The notes: a model not told the origin generated them from the letters alone. A stretch of DNA of 33,435 nt from Prevotella sp. (GCA_017474515.1 JAFVHN010000089.1:1-33435), one strand, 5' to 3'. Counted from the first letter of the stretch, positions 22,905 through 31,629 are shown. Program-made: numbers and translations.

Positions 22905-24377
22905 ATGAACAAGCAAACCCTCATCACCATCCTTCTCGCCCTCGTCACTATGGCGGGACAGGCGCAGACCAAGACAGCCACCATCAAGGGCTATTCGCCT
23001 GCATTGAAAGACAGCACAGTGGCAGAGTGTAGTATTGAAAATGTGCGCGTTGCATCCGACACGGTCGTCGGTGGACAATTCACCCTGACCATTCCCGTGG
23101 AAGGACTTACGAAAAGTTACCTGTTCCTTGAGGGAGAAGGATGTCCCAATCATCTGATGACTATTTGGCTTCGACCTGGTGTGAACGTGAACCTGACGGG
23201 CACACACTGCCTCTACCCATTGTGGAAGGTGGAAAGTCCGCTACCCGAACAGCATACACTGAGCCGCATTACGGAATATGGCCATGACACGCTGGCAGAA
23301 ATGTTGCGGCTCGGTCTTGCCAATGCTCCGTGGGAAGAAGAAAGGGCTGTTTATATGAAATACTTGAAAAAGACGATGGACGTTCTTCCCTCATTGCCGG
23401 TAGATGCAGCGTCGCTCGATGAGTTGGAGGGAGTGGCTATGACGGCAAGAAACTATAAGAAGGATTTCCAATACATGGAGCAGTTGAAGGAACTGGAGGC
23501 CTCCACCGCCGCCCGTGCGCCGAAAGGGTTTGAAGAGCAACTGGCACAGATTCACACTCAGGTTTATCCGCCGCATGTCATGCAAGTAGGTGAAGAGGCC
23601 ATTGATGCCGAACTCATTGATATGCAGGGCCAAAAGCATCGTCTTGCCGAAGTGCTGGGACAGCCAGGCCGATATGTGCTGCTCGATTTCTGGAGTCTGG
23701 GATGCTACCCCTGCCGCATATCGGAGCCGGAGATGAGAATGGCCTACGAGCAATCGCAAGGTAAGTTGGAAATCATCGGCATCAATCAGGATAAACTCTC
23801 TGCTTGGCAAGAGAACGATTTCAGCAAGGGCATTGTCTGGAAGAACTGGAACGATGGGAAGATGGGCAAAGCCGACGTCGAAAACCACTATTGCGACATG
23901 AAAGCCATACCTTATTATGTGTTGATTTCGCCCGACAAGCGCATCCTCTGGAAGGCCGCCGGTTACGGTGTGGGATGGTTTATGGGCATGGTGTGTGCCA
24001 TCAACGGTCCCAAGCAGGACAACACCGCTAATCTGCAAGTCGCCATCCGAGAGGTGGATGCCGATGCCGGCGGCACCACCGTCAGTTTCCGCTATTACGG
24101 TCAAGAGGGCTATTGGTTCCGCATCGCCAAGGATTCCTATCTTGAGGCCAACGGCAGGAAATATAAACTGAAAGAAGCGAATGGCATCGCGCTCGATGAG
24201 AACAACTATCCCAAGCAGAAAGCGTCGGAAAGCACGGAGGGTGTCATGGGCAAACTGTTCTTCGCCGACTTCACGCTTACCTTTGAGCCATTTGAAACTG
24301 TTCCTTCCACTTTCGATTTCATAGAGGGCGATGAACAGGGTGCCTTCGTCATTCGTAATGTTTCGGTTGAAAAGTAG
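22905..24377 (+). CDS. Secreted thioredoxin-like thiol-disulfide oxidoreductase (AhpC/TSA type)
   Basis: From the ATG at 22905 the protein has 490 residues and a signal peptide ending GQAQ (residue 21). The N-terminal half resembles the DUF4369-like beta domain found on many Bacteroidota thioredoxin-like proteins. Then comes a thioredoxin fold, YVLLDFWSLGCYPCRISEPE, with redox pair Cys267-x-x-Cys270, and IPYYVLISPDKRILW with the cis-Pro. A further beta-rich C-terminal domain (about 390-490) resembles a lipocalin- or jelly-roll-like module. It probably reduces or isomerises disulfides in the periplasm. The longer frame starting at 22692 reads through a repeat element and lacks the signal peptide at its start. 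Confidence 0.85.
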   Translation: MNKQTLITILLALVTMAGQAQTKTATIKGYSPALKDSTVAECSIENVRVASDTVVGGQFTLTIPVEGLTKSYLFLEGEGCPNHLMTIWLRPGVNVNLTGTHCLYPLWKVESPLPEQHTLSRITEYGHDTLAEMLRLGLANAPWEEERAVYMKYLKKTMDVLPSLPVDAASLDELEGVAMTARNYKKDFQYMEQLKELEASTAARAPKGFEEQLAQIHTQVYPPHVMQVGEEAIDAELIDMQGQKHRLAEVLGQPGRYVLLDFWSLGCYPCRISEPEMRMAYEQSQGKLEIIGINQDKLSAWQENDFSKGIVWKNWNDGKMGKADVENHYCDMKAIPYYVLISPDKRILWKAAGYGVGWFMGMVCAINGPKQDNTANLQVAIREVDADAGGTTVSFRYYGQEGYWFRIAKDSYLEANGRKYKLKEANGIALDENNYPKQKASESTEGVMGKLFFADFTLTFEPFETVPSTFDFIEGDEQGAFVIRNVSVEK

Positions 24378-24555
24378 GAATGGCAAATGATAAATGACAA
24401 AGCATTATAGTTATGAGTTCTTAATTGTGAATTACTGCGGCAGTTCTTTTTCAACTTTTCAATTTTTCACCTTTTAAATGTCGGACATGTTGCCTCCATA
24501 GCTTAAACTTTGTTAGAAAACGCGGGCTTTTAGGGATTGATTGCCGGATTTTTAG

Positions 24556-24563
24556 TACTTTTG
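24556..24563 (+). promoter_or_regulatory. -7 box for the exbB operon
   Basis: TACTTTTG at 24556-24563 fits TAnnTTTG and is 27 bases from the ATG at 24590. No convincing TTTG is found at the -33 distance. Confidence 0.55.
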
Positions 24564-24589
24564 CGCCGGAAATTGTTATTTGGCTTTTT

Positions 24590-25447
24590 ATGATAAAAGT
24601 AAAGAAGAAAAGGAAGGCGGTTGCCGCGGCCTGGCTGGCGGTGCTGCTGATGTGTTTCCATGCCGTGACGGCCCGCGCCCAGGGCGACACGCTGAAGATG
24701 CAGGGCGCCGACGTGATAATCGAGCAGAACGACTCGGCGGCCATCGACAGCATCGTGTTCGACGAGGCCGCCGTGGCCGCTGCCGACAGTCTGATGATGA
24801 TGGACGAAACGCCGGGGCTGCACCAGCAACTGAAAATGAAGTTCTTGGAGGGCAATGCCGGGTTCATGTCGCTGGTGGCTTTGGTGCTGGTGCTGGGCCT
24901 CGCCTTCTGCATTGAGCGCATCATCTACCTGACGCTGAGCGAGATAAATGCCAAGAAACTGCTCTCCGACATAGAGGAAAAGGTGATGGCCGGACAGGTG
25001 GAGGAGGCCAAAGACCTGTGCCGCAACACGCGCGGTCCGGTGGCCAGCATCTGTTACCAAGGGCTGATGCGGCTGGGCGAGTCGATGGAAGACATTGAGC
25101 GCAGCATCGTCAGCTACGGGTCGGTGCAGAGCGCCAACATGGAGAAGGGGTGCTCGTGGATTACGCTGTTCATCGCCATGGCCCCGTCGTTGGGCTTCCT
25201 CGGCACGGTGATTGGCATGGTGATGGCTTTCGACCAGATACAGACGGCCGGCGACATCAGTCCCACCGTGGTGGCATCGGGCATGAAGGTTGCCCTTATT
25301 ACCACGATTTTCGGCATCATCGTGGCGCTCATCCTGCAGGTGTTCTATAATTTCATTCTCTCGAAGATTGAGCATATCACCTCGCAGATGGAGGAGAGCG
25401 CCATTTCGTTGCTCGACATTGCCATGAAATATAAGATTAAGAACTAA
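24590..25447 (+). CDS. exbB: MotA/TolQ/ExbB proton channel family protein
   Basis: The 285-residue protein has a signal-like N-terminus, an acidic periplasmic linker, and the three core helices of ExbB: GFMSLVALVLVLGLAFCIER (about 91-110), ITLFIAMAPSLGFLGTVIGM (about 192-211) and GMKVALITTIFGIIVALILQ (about 232-251). APSLGFLGTVIGM and the GM..AL.TT segment line the proton path. ExbB forms a pentamer around ExbD in the inner membrane and, with TonB, turns proton flow into force for outer-membrane transport. Three further genes of the same complex follow. TolQ cannot be excluded by sequence alone, but two ExbD genes downstream favour ExbB. Confidence 0.92.
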   Translation: MIKVKKKRKAVAAAWLAVLLMCFHAVTARAQGDTLKMQGADVIIEQNDSAAIDSIVFDEAAVAAADSLMMMDETPGLHQQLKMKFLEGNAGFMSLVALVLVLGLAFCIERIIYLTLSEINAKKLLSDIEEKVMAGQVEEAKDLCRNTRGPVASICYQGLMRLGESMEDIERSIVSYGSVQSANMEKGCSWITLFIAMAPSLGFLGTVIGMVMAFDQIQTAGDISPTVVASGMKVALITTIFGIIVALILQVFYNFILSKIEHITSQMEESAISLLDIAMKYKIKN

Positions 25448-25448
25448 T

Positions 25449-25530
25449 GGCCCACCCCCGGCCCCTCCCGTAAGGAGGGGAGAGTAAACCGCATACGTCT
25501 TCCCCCAAGGGGGGGACATGAGTGGGGCAC
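25449..25530 (+). repeat. Paired G/C-hairpin intergenic repeat, copy inside the exbB operon
   Basis: The element reads GGCCCACCCCCGGCCCCTCC, CGTAAGGAGGGGAG, variable bases, CGTCTTCCCCCAAGGGGGGG and ACATGAGTGGGG, followed by TTCACTTTTCACTTTTC units. It starts right after the exbB stop and runs nearly to the next start. It therefore lies within the probable operon transcript and would form two hairpins in the mRNA. Confidence 0.75.
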
Positions 25531-25559
25531 ATTTTTCACTTTTCACTTTTCACTTTTCA

Positions 25560-25895
25560 ATGATTGACTTCCTGCTTGTTCTGATGTATATTGCCGTAAT
25601 CGCCACACTTGTTGTAACGGGGTGGTCGGCGGCGAGAAGTCTCTCCCTGCGCGACCGTTCGCAGCGCGTGGTGAACAATATCCCCGTGAGGCGTATTGCG
25701 TGGGCCACGGCGGCACTGTTCTTCCTCCTTCTCATCGTTGGCTTCCTCGTCGGCTCCTCGGCACCGATGACGGTGAACGGCGAGGACTATTCGCGATGGT
25801 TCTGGCTGAAGGTTTCCGACATGTTCATCTTCACGTCGGCATTGCTCATCCTGATAGCGGGCGTGCTCGTGGTGGCGTCAAAAAGGCACTTTTAG
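25560..25895 (+). CDS. Small three-helix membrane protein of the ExbB/ExbD operon
   Basis: The 111-residue protein has three membrane helices: FLLVLMYIAVIATLVVTGWS (about 4-23), AWATAALFFLLLIVGFLVGS (about 47-66) and MFIFTSALLILIAGVLVVAS (about 88-107). Between them lie RSLSLRDRSQRVVNNIPVRR (cytoplasmic, basic) and a short periplasmic loop. ATG at 25560 is chosen because the codons before it come from the repeat tract. It sits between exbB and exbD, a place where Bacteroidota often encode such a protein. A role as an accessory subunit of the proton channel is inferred from context only. Confidence 0.75.
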   Translation: MIDFLLVLMYIAVIATLVVTGWSAARSLSLRDRSQRVVNNIPVRRIAWATAALFFLLLIVGFLVGSSAPMTVNGEDYSRWFWLKVSDMFIFTSALLILIAGVLVVASKRHF

Positions 25896-25922
25896 TTATG
25901 AGTTCTTAGTTATAAGTAGTTC

Positions 25923-26045
25923 TGGAGTTCTGGAGTTCAGACGTCACTGATGGCGCAGCCTTTTTCACCTTTTTCATTTTTCACCTTTTCACCTTTTAAA
26001 TGGCGGAAGCAAATTTTTCACTCTTCACTCTTCACTTTTCACTTA
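25923..26045 (+). repeat. Intergenic repeat composite before exbD
   Basis: This holds TGGAGTTCTGGAGTTCAGAC, GTCACTGATGGCGCAGCC, then TTTTTCACC units, a second GGCGGAAGCAAATTTTTCAC and TTCACTCTTCACTTTTCACT. It is the same composite type as at 12898. No gene is seen. Confidence 0.55.
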
Positions 26046-26049
26046 ATAA

Positions 26050-26565
26050 ATGTTATTCAGACACCGGCGGCGGACCATTCCCGCACTCAACACCACTTCA
26101 ACTGCTGACATATCGTTCATGTTGCTGATTTTCTTTCTTGTCACCACCTCGATGGACATGGACAAGGGACTGATGCGTCAGCTGCCCCCCGACGACAGCA
26201 AGCAGGAAGAGGTGGAACTTGACGTTGACAAGCGCAACGTGTTGAAACTGGTTCTCGACGGCGACAACCGGCTGACGGTTGACGACAGCATTGCCGACAT
26301 CGGCCAGCTGAGGAAGCGCGTTGTGGCTTTTTTGGCCAAATGCCCCGACCGCGAGCACCACGTCATCACCGTTGACGTGGACCCGAAGGCGCATTACGAT
26401 GCCTATTTTAACATGCAGAACGAGATTGTGGCCGCCTATCGGGCCATGCGCGAGGCACTGGCGCGGCGCAAGTACGGCCAGCCGTTCAACCAATGTACCG
26501 ACCAGCAGAAAGAAGCCCTGCGCGCCTTTGTGCCACAACGCATCGCCGAAGTCTATGAACATTAA
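26050..26565 (+). CDS. exbD: Biopolymer transport protein ExbD, first copy
   Basis: The 171-residue protein has a basic N-terminus (MLFRHRRRTIPALNTTS) and one membrane helix, ADISFMLLIFFLVTTSM (about 19-35). The invariant Asp of ExbD, which takes part in proton transfer, is the D of TADISF (residue 20). The periplasmic domain follows, with VLDGDNRLTVDDSIADIGQL and HVITVDVDPKAHYDAYFNMQ. Compared with ordinary ExbD (about 140 residues) it carries a C-terminal extension of roughly 40 residues. The next gene starts 11 bases after the stop. It would sit inside the ExbB pentamer. Confidence 0.92.
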   Translation: MLFRHRRRTIPALNTTSTADISFMLLIFFLVTTSMDMDKGLMRQLPPDDSKQEEVELDVDKRNVLKLVLDGDNRLTVDDSIADIGQLRKRVVAFLAKCPDREHHVITVDVDPKAHYDAYFNMQNEIVAAYRAMREALARRKYGQPFNQCTDQQKEALRAFVPQRIAEVYEH

Positions 26566-26576
26566 ATCCCATTGCC

Positions 26577-27017
26577 GTGTTTAAAAGAAACCATCACGAA
26601 ATGCCGGGGCTCAACATGTCGTCGATGCCCGACCTCATCTTTACGGTGCTGTTTTTCTTCATGATAGCCACCCATATCAGGAGTGTGCCCGTGAAAGTGA
26701 AGGCTGAGCTGCCCCAGGGAACGGAGCTGACCAAGCTGACCAAGCGCACGTCGGTGGTTTACGTCTATATCGGCCAGCCGCTGGGCACATCCGACGGCAC
26801 CACGCGCATCCAGTTGAACGACCGCTTTGCCGAACCCGAGCAGGTGGAAACCTTCATACGGGCAGAACGTGCCGGCTTGTCATCGGAAGACAGAAAGCAG
26901 ATGACCGTAAGCATCAAGGCCGACAAGCACACCGACATGGGAACGGTGACCGCCGTGAAGCAACAGTTGAGGAAAGCAGGCGCCTTGAGAATCAATTATT
27001 CAGCAAAATCACGGTGA
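26577..27017 (+). CDS. Biopolymer transport protein ExbD, second copy
   Basis: The 146-residue protein starts with GTG at 26577 (FKRNHHEMPGLNMSSMPD). The GTG is supported because a later ATG would cut into the conserved N-terminus. The membrane helix is LIFTVLFFFMIATHI, with the conserved Asp in SSMPDLIF (residue 18). The periplasmic part has YVYIGQPLG and MTVSIKADKHTDMGTVTAVK, the usual ExbD fold. Having two different ExbD genes suggests a mixed ExbD dimer, as known from several Bacteroidota. A short hairpin overlaps its stop codon. Confidence 0.9.
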   Translation: MFKRNHHEMPGLNMSSMPDLIFTVLFFFMIATHIRSVPVKVKAELPQGTELTKLTKRTSVVYVYIGQPLGTSDGTTRIQLNDRFAEPEQVETFIRAERAGLSSEDRKQMTVSIKADKHTDMGTVTAVKQQLRKAGALRINYSAKSR

Positions 27018-27028
27018 TTTGTGATTTT
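27005..27028 (+). terminator. Weak terminator-like hairpin at the end of the exb operon
   Basis: AAAATCAC (27005-27012) pairs with GTGATTTT (27021-27028) around an 8-base loop that contains the exbD stop codon. The T-tract is interrupted (TTTTATTTTG). The strength is doubtful. Confidence 0.4.
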
Positions 27029-27106
27029 ATTTTGACAAAATGAAAGTTTTTGCATAAAAAATAAAAGATTTTGTGCCCTTTTGCTTTCGTTTCGATATTT
27101 TTTCAC

Positions 27107-27114
27107 TAACTTTG
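27107..27114 (+). promoter_or_regulatory. -7 box for the Lrp/AsnC regulator gene
   Basis: TAACTTTG at 27107-27114 fits TAnnTTTG, 20 bases before the ATG at 27134. The nearest TTTG (27080-27083) gives a spacer of 23, longer than usual. Confidence 0.6.
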
Positions 27115-27133
27115 CAGAAATAATTTTATCATT

Positions 27134-27619
27134 ATGGCACATCATCAGTTAGATTCATTAGACAAGAAAATTCTTCGAATGATTTCAGAAGACGCCCGTG
27201 TTCCCTTCCTTGAAGTGGCCCGCACGTGCAATGTAAGTGGAGCTGCCATTCACCAGCGCATTCAGAAACTTACGAACATGGGAATCCTCAAAGGCTCTCA
27301 GTTTGTCATCGACCCCGAGAAGATAGGCTATGAAACGTGCGCCTACATCGGCCTCAACCTTCACGACCCGTCGAAGTTCGACACGGTGGTGGAGGCCCTG
27401 GAAAAGATTCCAGAGGTCGTGGAGTGTCATTTCACCACGGGCGATTACGACATGTTCATCAAGATATATGCCGTCAACAACCATCATCTGCTCAACATCA
27501 TCCACGACAAGTTGCAGCCCCTCGGCCTTTCAAGAAGCGAGTCCATCATCTCGTTTGGCTCTGCTTTCAGCCGCAAGTTGCCCATTGGCGATTTGATTGA
27601 GGATGATGAAAACTCATGA
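27134..27619 (+). CDS. Lrp/AsnC family transcriptional regulator
   Basis: The 161-residue protein has the AsnC-type helix-turn-helix (LDSLDKKILRMISEDARVPF, then LEVARTCNVSGAAIHQRIQK, residues 6-48). The C-terminal RAM domain follows (CAYIGLNLHDPSKFDTVVEA, then VVECHFTTGDYDMFIKIYAV, about 72-122), which binds amino acids and forms dimers to octamers. It probably controls amino-acid-related genes and itself. The gene is monocistronic, with its own -7 box and a strong terminator. Its target genes cannot be inferred here. Confidence 0.95.
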   Translation: MAHHQLDSLDKKILRMISEDARVPFLEVARTCNVSGAAIHQRIQKLTNMGILKGSQFVIDPEKIGYETCAYIGLNLHDPSKFDTVVEALEKIPEVVECHFTTGDYDMFIKIYAVNNHHLLNIIHDKLQPLGLSRSESIISFGSAFSRKLPIGDLIEDDENS

Positions 27620-27635
27620 AGAACCCATGGAAAAG

Positions 27636-27684
27636 AAAATCGGCAAAGGCATCCTCGTGAACTCGGGGTGCCTTTGCCGATTTT
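27636..27684. terminator. Bidirectional terminator between the regulator and folA
   Basis: Arms 27636-27651 and 27669-27684 are complementary over 16 bases (core ATCGGCAAAGGCA). The plus strand continues with T-rich TTTTTCTTGTTTG, and the minus strand with ATTTTCTTTTC. It therefore can end both the plus-strand regulator transcript and the minus-strand folA-thyA transcript. The stop codons on either side are at 27619 and 27701. Confidence 0.9.
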
Positions 27685-27700
27685 TCTTGTTTGATGTTTC

Positions 27701-28192
27701 TTAGTCCTCCCGCGGACGCTCGTAGTCGGCGAAAGAATATCTGAAAAGGTGCTTCTCGTCGGTGTCGTGGTCTTCTCGCCTCACGGCCACCCAGTTGTCG
27801 TAATTGGGAAAGAAGGCGTCGGCGTCTTCGGGCTCGTCGTCTATCTCTGTGAGGTACAGCCTGTCGGCTTTCTTCAGCGCCAGCCTATAGACTTTCTCTC
27901 CACCGATGATGAAGACGTTCTCTTCGTCGCGACATTGCGCCAGGGCTTCTTCGAGCGACGGAAAGCACTCGCACCCAGGCAAGGCCGTTTTCGTGCGTGT
28001 CAAGACAATGTTCCTCCTGTTGGGCAATGCCCCCTTGGGCAGGCTTTCAAACGTGCGCCGGCCCATGATGACCGTGTGCCCGGTCGTGAGGGCCTTGAAG
28101 CGTTTCAGGTCATTGGGCAGCCAGTAGAGCAGGCGGTTGTCTTTGCCAATGGCGCGGTTGCGGGCAACGGCAGCTATGATGTTGACTATCAT
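27701..28192 (-). CDS. folA: Dihydrofolate reductase
   Basis: The 163-residue enzyme (E. coli has 159) starts MIVNIIAAVARNRAIGKDNR, the usual DHFR beginning. It has Asp28 in WLPNDLKRFK as the proton-donor site. HTVIMGRRTFESLP (about 39-52) binds NADPH, and VFIIGGEKVY (about 96-105) is the second NADPH loop. It reduces dihydrofolate to tetrahydrofolate. ATG at 28192 is chosen over upstream codons that overlap the thyA end. The gap to thyA is 25 bases, so ThyA, which makes dihydrofolate, and DHFR, which recycles it, are made together. Confidence 0.96.
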   Translation of the reverse strand: MIVNIIAAVARNRAIGKDNRLLYWLPNDLKRFKALTTGHTVIMGRRTFESLPKGALPNRRNIVLTRTKTALPGCECFPSLEEALAQCRDEENVFIIGGEKVYRLALKKADRLYLTEIDDEPEDADAFFPNYDNWVAVRREDHDTDEKHLFRYSFADYERPRED

Positions 28193-28217
28193 TTGTTTCT
28201 TTCTTACTGGTGAACCG

Positions 28218-29012
28218 TTATACCGAAACCTCTGCCTTGATATGAGGCCACGGGTCATAATTCTCAAGTGTGAAGTCCTCGTATTGGAAGCTGAAGAGGT
28301 CCTTTACGTCGGGGTTGAGCCGCATCACCGGCAGAGGCCGCGGCGTTCTTGTGAGTTGCAGCCGTGCCTGTTCCAAGTGGTTGAGGTAGAGGTGTGTATC
28401 GCCTGTTGTGTGAATAAAATCTCCAGGCTTCAAGTCCGTTGCCTGTGCCACCATCATCAGCAGCAAGGCGTAGGAGGCGATGTTAAACGGCACCCCGAGG
28501 AAGGTGTCGGCGCTGCGCTGGTAGAGTTGTAGCGAGAGGCGGTCGCCGGCCACATAGAATTGGAACATGGTGTGGCAGGGTGGAAGAGCCATTTTGTTCA
28601 CTTCGGCCACGTTCCAGGCACTCACCATCATGCGCCTTGAGTTGGGCGTGTTCCTGATTTGTTCCACCACCATCTTTATTTGGTCAATAGTGCCGCCGTC
28701 ATAGTCGGGCCATGCGCGCCACTGGTGGCCATAGACAGGTCCGAGTTCTCCGTTTTCGTCGGCCCATTCGTTCCATATCCTCACGCCGTGTTCCTGAAGG
28801 TATTTCACGTTGGTGTCGCCTTTCAGGAACCACAACAGTTCGTAGATGATGCTTTTCAGGTGCAATTTCTTCGTAGTGAGCAGCGGGAAGCCCTCAGAAA
28901 GGTCGAACCGCATCTGGTGTCCGAAGATGCTTCGCGTGCCCGTTCCCGTGCGGTCGGGCTTGTCGGTTCCTTCGTCAAGTATGCGTTTCAGCAGGTCTAA
29001 ATATTGTTTCAT
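28218..29012 (-). CDS. thyA: Thymidylate synthase ThyA
   Basis: The enzyme has 264 residues, the same length as E. coli ThyA, and the catalytic Cys falls at the same place (Cys146 in [13 protein letters not shown]). Other signatures are [14 protein letters not shown] (18-31), [20 protein letters not shown], and [20 protein letters not shown] for dUMP and folate binding. It methylates dUMP to dTMP with methylene-tetrahydrofolate, producing dihydrofolate. The correct ATG is at 29012; the longer frame to 29168 lies inside the upstream gene. Its start overlaps the stop of the rRNA methyltransferase gene by four bases. Confidence 0.98.
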   Translation of the reverse strand: MKQYLDLLKRILDEGTDKPDRTGTGTRSIFGHQMRFDLSEGFPLLTTKKLHLKSIIYELLWFLKGDTNVKYLQEHGVRIWNEWADENGELGPVYGHQWRAWPDYDGGTIDQIKMVVEQIRNTPNSRRMMVSAWNVAEVNKMALPPCHTMFQFYVAGDRLSLQLYQRSADTFLGVPFNIASYALLLMMVAQATDLKPGDFIHTTGDTHLYLNHLEQARLQLTRTPRPLPVMRLNPDVKDLFSFQYEDFTLENYDPWPHIKAEVSV

Positions 29013-30427
29013 GATGATGTTATGTTGTTGAGTCTTAATACTTTCGGCGGGTTGTCGGGAGCATGGGAGCTTTTTATTTTCCATCCCTGCGGATAAGGAT
29101 TGTTGGCGCGGTTGCCTATGTTCTTCACAAAGCCGAGGTTCAGCCCGTTGTATGCCACTGTCGTCCATCCGCGCGGCCTGTCGCCGGTGAGCGTCAGGCT
29201 TTCTTTTCTCAGGAACGTGATGGCCTCATCATAACTGAGACCGTATTTTGGCAATGGCAGGGTGCCAAGGCCCGTGGCCAGGGCCAGCGAGGGGTGGGGG
29301 AGGAGTTCCTTGCCTTTCACTTCGCCCATCCTGATGCCGGCATGGAGAAGCCTCAAAGAGTTGTCGAGGCGGTCGTGGCAGGATGCCCATTGCCCGGGGA
29401 TGGCAAACAGACCCGCACCATTGTCGCGCCATTCAAACCCCTGCTCTTCCATCATTTCCCAGCCTTTTGGCGTTTGCGGTTTGCCTTTTGCCTTTCTTCC
29501 GTTTTCCTTTTTGTCTTTCCGTGACGTTTCGTTTTCCCCGTCTTTTCGCAATATGGCCATGAAAAGTCCCTCGCTTTTTGTAAAGCCTGGGATGAAGCGA
29601 TACACCGGTTTGTGGAAGGTTTGGCTCAATGAGCCCCTGATGCCCCACGAGTCGTCGGTGTCAACGTCGAGCACCTCGGCACCCATCTCCCGGCAAATCC
29701 ATTCCACGTTGTCTTCGTTTTCATGCTGGTTGAAGGTGCATGTGGAGTAAATCATGATGCCGCCGGGCTGCAGGCATGGCCAGATGTGTTGCACGATTTC
29801 CCGTTGCAGTGCTTGGCACCGTTCCACGTTTTGCATGCTCCACTCTTCCCTGGCGCCGGGGTCTTTCCTGAACATTCCCTCGCCCGAGCAGGGCACGTCG
29901 GCAAGCACAACGTCGAACAGCATGCCGGTCTTTCGGAAGTCTTTCGGCAGGTTGTTGGTGACGATGACGTCGCGGTGCCCCCATTTCTGCATGTTCTCCG
30001 CCAGCACCTGTGCCCGGCTTGCCACGGGCTCGTTGCATACGAGCAGGCTTCCGTCGGGCAGGGCAGCTCGTGCCGCCGTGGATTTTCCGCCCGGAGCTGC
30101 GCAGAGGTCGAGCATTATGACGGGTTGCCGCACATATTGCCTGAGAACAAGGTCGATGAACATCGACGCACTCTCCTGCACATAATAAGCGCCGGCGTGG
30201 AACAAAGGGTCGAAGGTAAATGCTTCGCGGGTGGGAAGAAACATGCCCGAGGGGCACCAGGGAACACGTGTGGCCAAAGGGCTTGCCATGCCGAAACCTT
30301 CTGATTTCTGCGGATGGAGGCGCACACTCACTGGCGGCAGGTCGTCAAGGATGGCGTGTTCCACCATTTCCCAAGCCCTTTCGCCCATCAGCCTGCGGGT
30401 TTCAGCAATGAATTGTTCTGGAAGCAT
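29009..30427 (-). CDS. rRNA (cytosine-C5) methyltransferase, RsmF-like (NOL1/NOP2/Sun family)
   Basis: The 472-residue protein has the NOL1/NOP2/Sun methyltransferase core: AdoMet loop [18 protein letters not shown] (106-123), [17 protein letters not shown] with Cys180, and [17 protein letters not shown] with catalytic Cys230. A C-terminal PUA-like part contains [15 protein letters not shown] and [13 protein letters not shown]. This arrangement is that of RsmF, which makes m5C1407 in 16S rRNA, and of the RsmB group; the RsmF type fits better because there is no N-terminal NusB domain. It is the first gene of the folA-thyA operon. A charged Lys-rich insert (about residues 305-325) separates the domains. 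Confidence 0.9.
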   Translation of the reverse strand: MLPEQFIAETRRLMGERAWEMVEHAILDDLPPVSVRLHPQKSEGFGMASPLATRVPWCPSGMFLPTREAFTFDPLFHAGAYYVQESASMFIDLVLRQYVRQPVIMLDLCAAPGGKSTAARAALPDGSLLVCNEPVASRAQVLAENMQKWGHRDVIVTNNLPKDFRKTGMLFDVVLADVPCSGEGMFRKDPGAREEWSMQNVERCQALQREIVQHIWPCLQPGGIMIYSTCTFNQHENEDNVEWICREMGAEVLDVDTDDSWGIRGSLSQTFHKPVYRFIPGFTKSEGLFMAILRKDGENETSRKDKKENGRKAKGKPQTPKGWEMMEEQGFEWRDNGAGLFAIPGQWASCHDRLDNSLRLLHAGIRMGEVKGKELLPHPSLALATGLGTLPLPKYGLSYDEAITFLRKESLTLTGDRPRGWTTVAYNGLNLGFVKNIGNRANNPYPQGWKIKSSHAPDNPPKVLRLNNITSS

Positions 30428-30449
30428 TGTTGTCTTTTTTTTAACTTTC

Positions 30450-30520
30450 GCAAGCTCCGCTTGCTCTTAGGAGTTGAGGAGTTTGGGAGTTGAGGAGTTT
30501 AGACGATAGTCGTAGCGCAC
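30450..30520 (+). repeat. Short hairpin and GGAGTT repeat tract
   Basis: A hairpin GCAAGC-TCC-GCTTGC (30450-30464) is followed by units of GGAGTTGAGGAGTTTGGGAG, then GGAGTTTAGACGATAGTCG. This tract sits upstream of the methyltransferase gene on its opposite strand and shows no coding potential. Confidence 0.5.
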
Positions 30521-30522
30521 CC

Positions 30523-30610
30523 CTAATGGCCCTAATGGCCCGGCCCCTCCCGTAGGAGGGGAGAGTAAAACGCCGAACGTCATCCCCCAAGGGGGATTAG
30601 AGGGGGGCCT
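30523..30610 (+). repeat. Paired G/C-hairpin intergenic repeat, copy
   Basis: The element reads CTAATGGCCCTAATGGCCCG, GCCCCTCCCGTAGGAGGGGA, about 20 variable bases and CATCCCCCAAGGGGGATTAG, ending AGGGGGGCC, then TTCACTCTTCACTC units. The leading TAATGGCCC is doubled. It lies between the lipoprotein hydrolase and the methyltransferase gene. Confidence 0.75.
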
Positions 30611-30651
30611 TATTCTTCACTCTTCACTCTTCACTCTTCACATAAATTGCC

Positions 30652-31629
30652 TTATTTTTCCAAAAACTTCCTCGCCCTCAGCGCCATATTCTCGCGCAGC
30701 TGGTTGCGGTAAAGCCATATTTCACGCGTGTGGTAATTGCCTTCGCAGCCAATCAGCGGCAGCACATAGTCGGTGGCCGAATAACCCGTCACTATGAGCA
30801 GCCGGGAGTCTGTGTCCAGACACACTGTCATGGTGTCTTTCTCTTGTTGGTCAATGGGCAGAAGCGGAGTGGGTTCCGTAATGAGCGTGGCCTTAGCGTC
30901 GTCGGTCCTCCAGTTCACGGGGTTGATGGCAAAGGCGCTCTTGCCAATGCCTTTCATGACGCACGACGTGTCGCGCACGGAGTTATAGCAAATGGTCACC
31001 CCTGTGTCGCCGGCTCCCTTGGCCCCCATAAAGCGATTGCTTGGGCGTAATGTTTCCTCGGGGATGCCGATGCCGATGGTGTAGGCAGCAATCATCCGTC
31101 CGAAAGTGCTGTCGTCCATTTCCTTCATCAGTTCCACCACGAGCCTGCCGCCAATGCTGAAGCCCGCCAGGATGAACGGCCGCCCCTGGTTATAGTGTTT
31201 CAGGTAATGGCCGAACGCCTTTCTGACATCGTCCAGCGCCACCGGCATCCGCTCAGCTTCCAGACTGTCGCTGGTGAACGTCTGGAGCGAACACTGGCGG
31301 TAATAAGGCGAAAAGAAGTTCAGCCGCCCGCTTAGGAGGGTGTCCACCCCCAGCATCTCGCCATAGAGGGGCCGCCGCACGCTGTCGTTATAGGTGTCGG
31401 CGTGGTGGAAGGGCGTTCCGTCGGCCAGCGTGTAGTCGCCCGTTTCGGTAGAAATGATATAGAAGATGTCGGCCGGCGCCTTGCGGTCGGTCACATACCA
31501 TTGCGTGCTGTCGTTGTAGTCGGGAGGGGCGGGAATGTTGTCGGTCGCTCCCGCCATAGTCCTGCTCTCCAGGCATCCTGCCAGCAGGGCACAGGCCGCC
31601 AGGGCGAAAGTCGTTTTCAATATCTTCAT
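30652..31629 (-). CDS. DUF3089-like alpha/beta-hydrolase lipoprotein
   Basis: From the ATG at 31629 the protein has 325 residues and a lipoprotein signal (ALAACALLAGC, Cys19). The alpha/beta-hydrolase nucleophile elbow is FILAGFSIGGR with Ser148. ADIFYIISTET and DVRKAFGHYLKHYNQGRPF match the DUF3089 pattern (a beta strand, then a long cap helix before the elbow). It is probably an esterase or lipase facing the periplasm or surface; the substrate is unknown. A longer start at 31665 is possible but would bury the signal. It is divergent from the SGNH-hydrolase gene. Confidence 0.85.
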   Translation of the reverse strand: MKILKTTFALAACALLAGCLESRTMAGATDNIPAPPDYNDSTQWYVTDRKAPADIFYIISTETGDYTLADGTPFHHADTYNDSVRRPLYGEMLGVDTLLSGRLNFFSPYYRQCSLQTFTSDSLEAERMPVALDDVRKAFGHYLKHYNQGRPFILAGFSIGGRLVVELMKEMDDSTFGRMIAAYTIGIGIPEETLRPSNRFMGAKGAGDTGVTICYNSVRDTSCVMKGIGKSAFAINPVNWRTDDAKATLITEPTPLLPIDQQEKDTMTVCLDTDSRLLIVTGYSATDYVLPLIGCEGNYHTREIWLYRNQLRENMALRARKFLEK

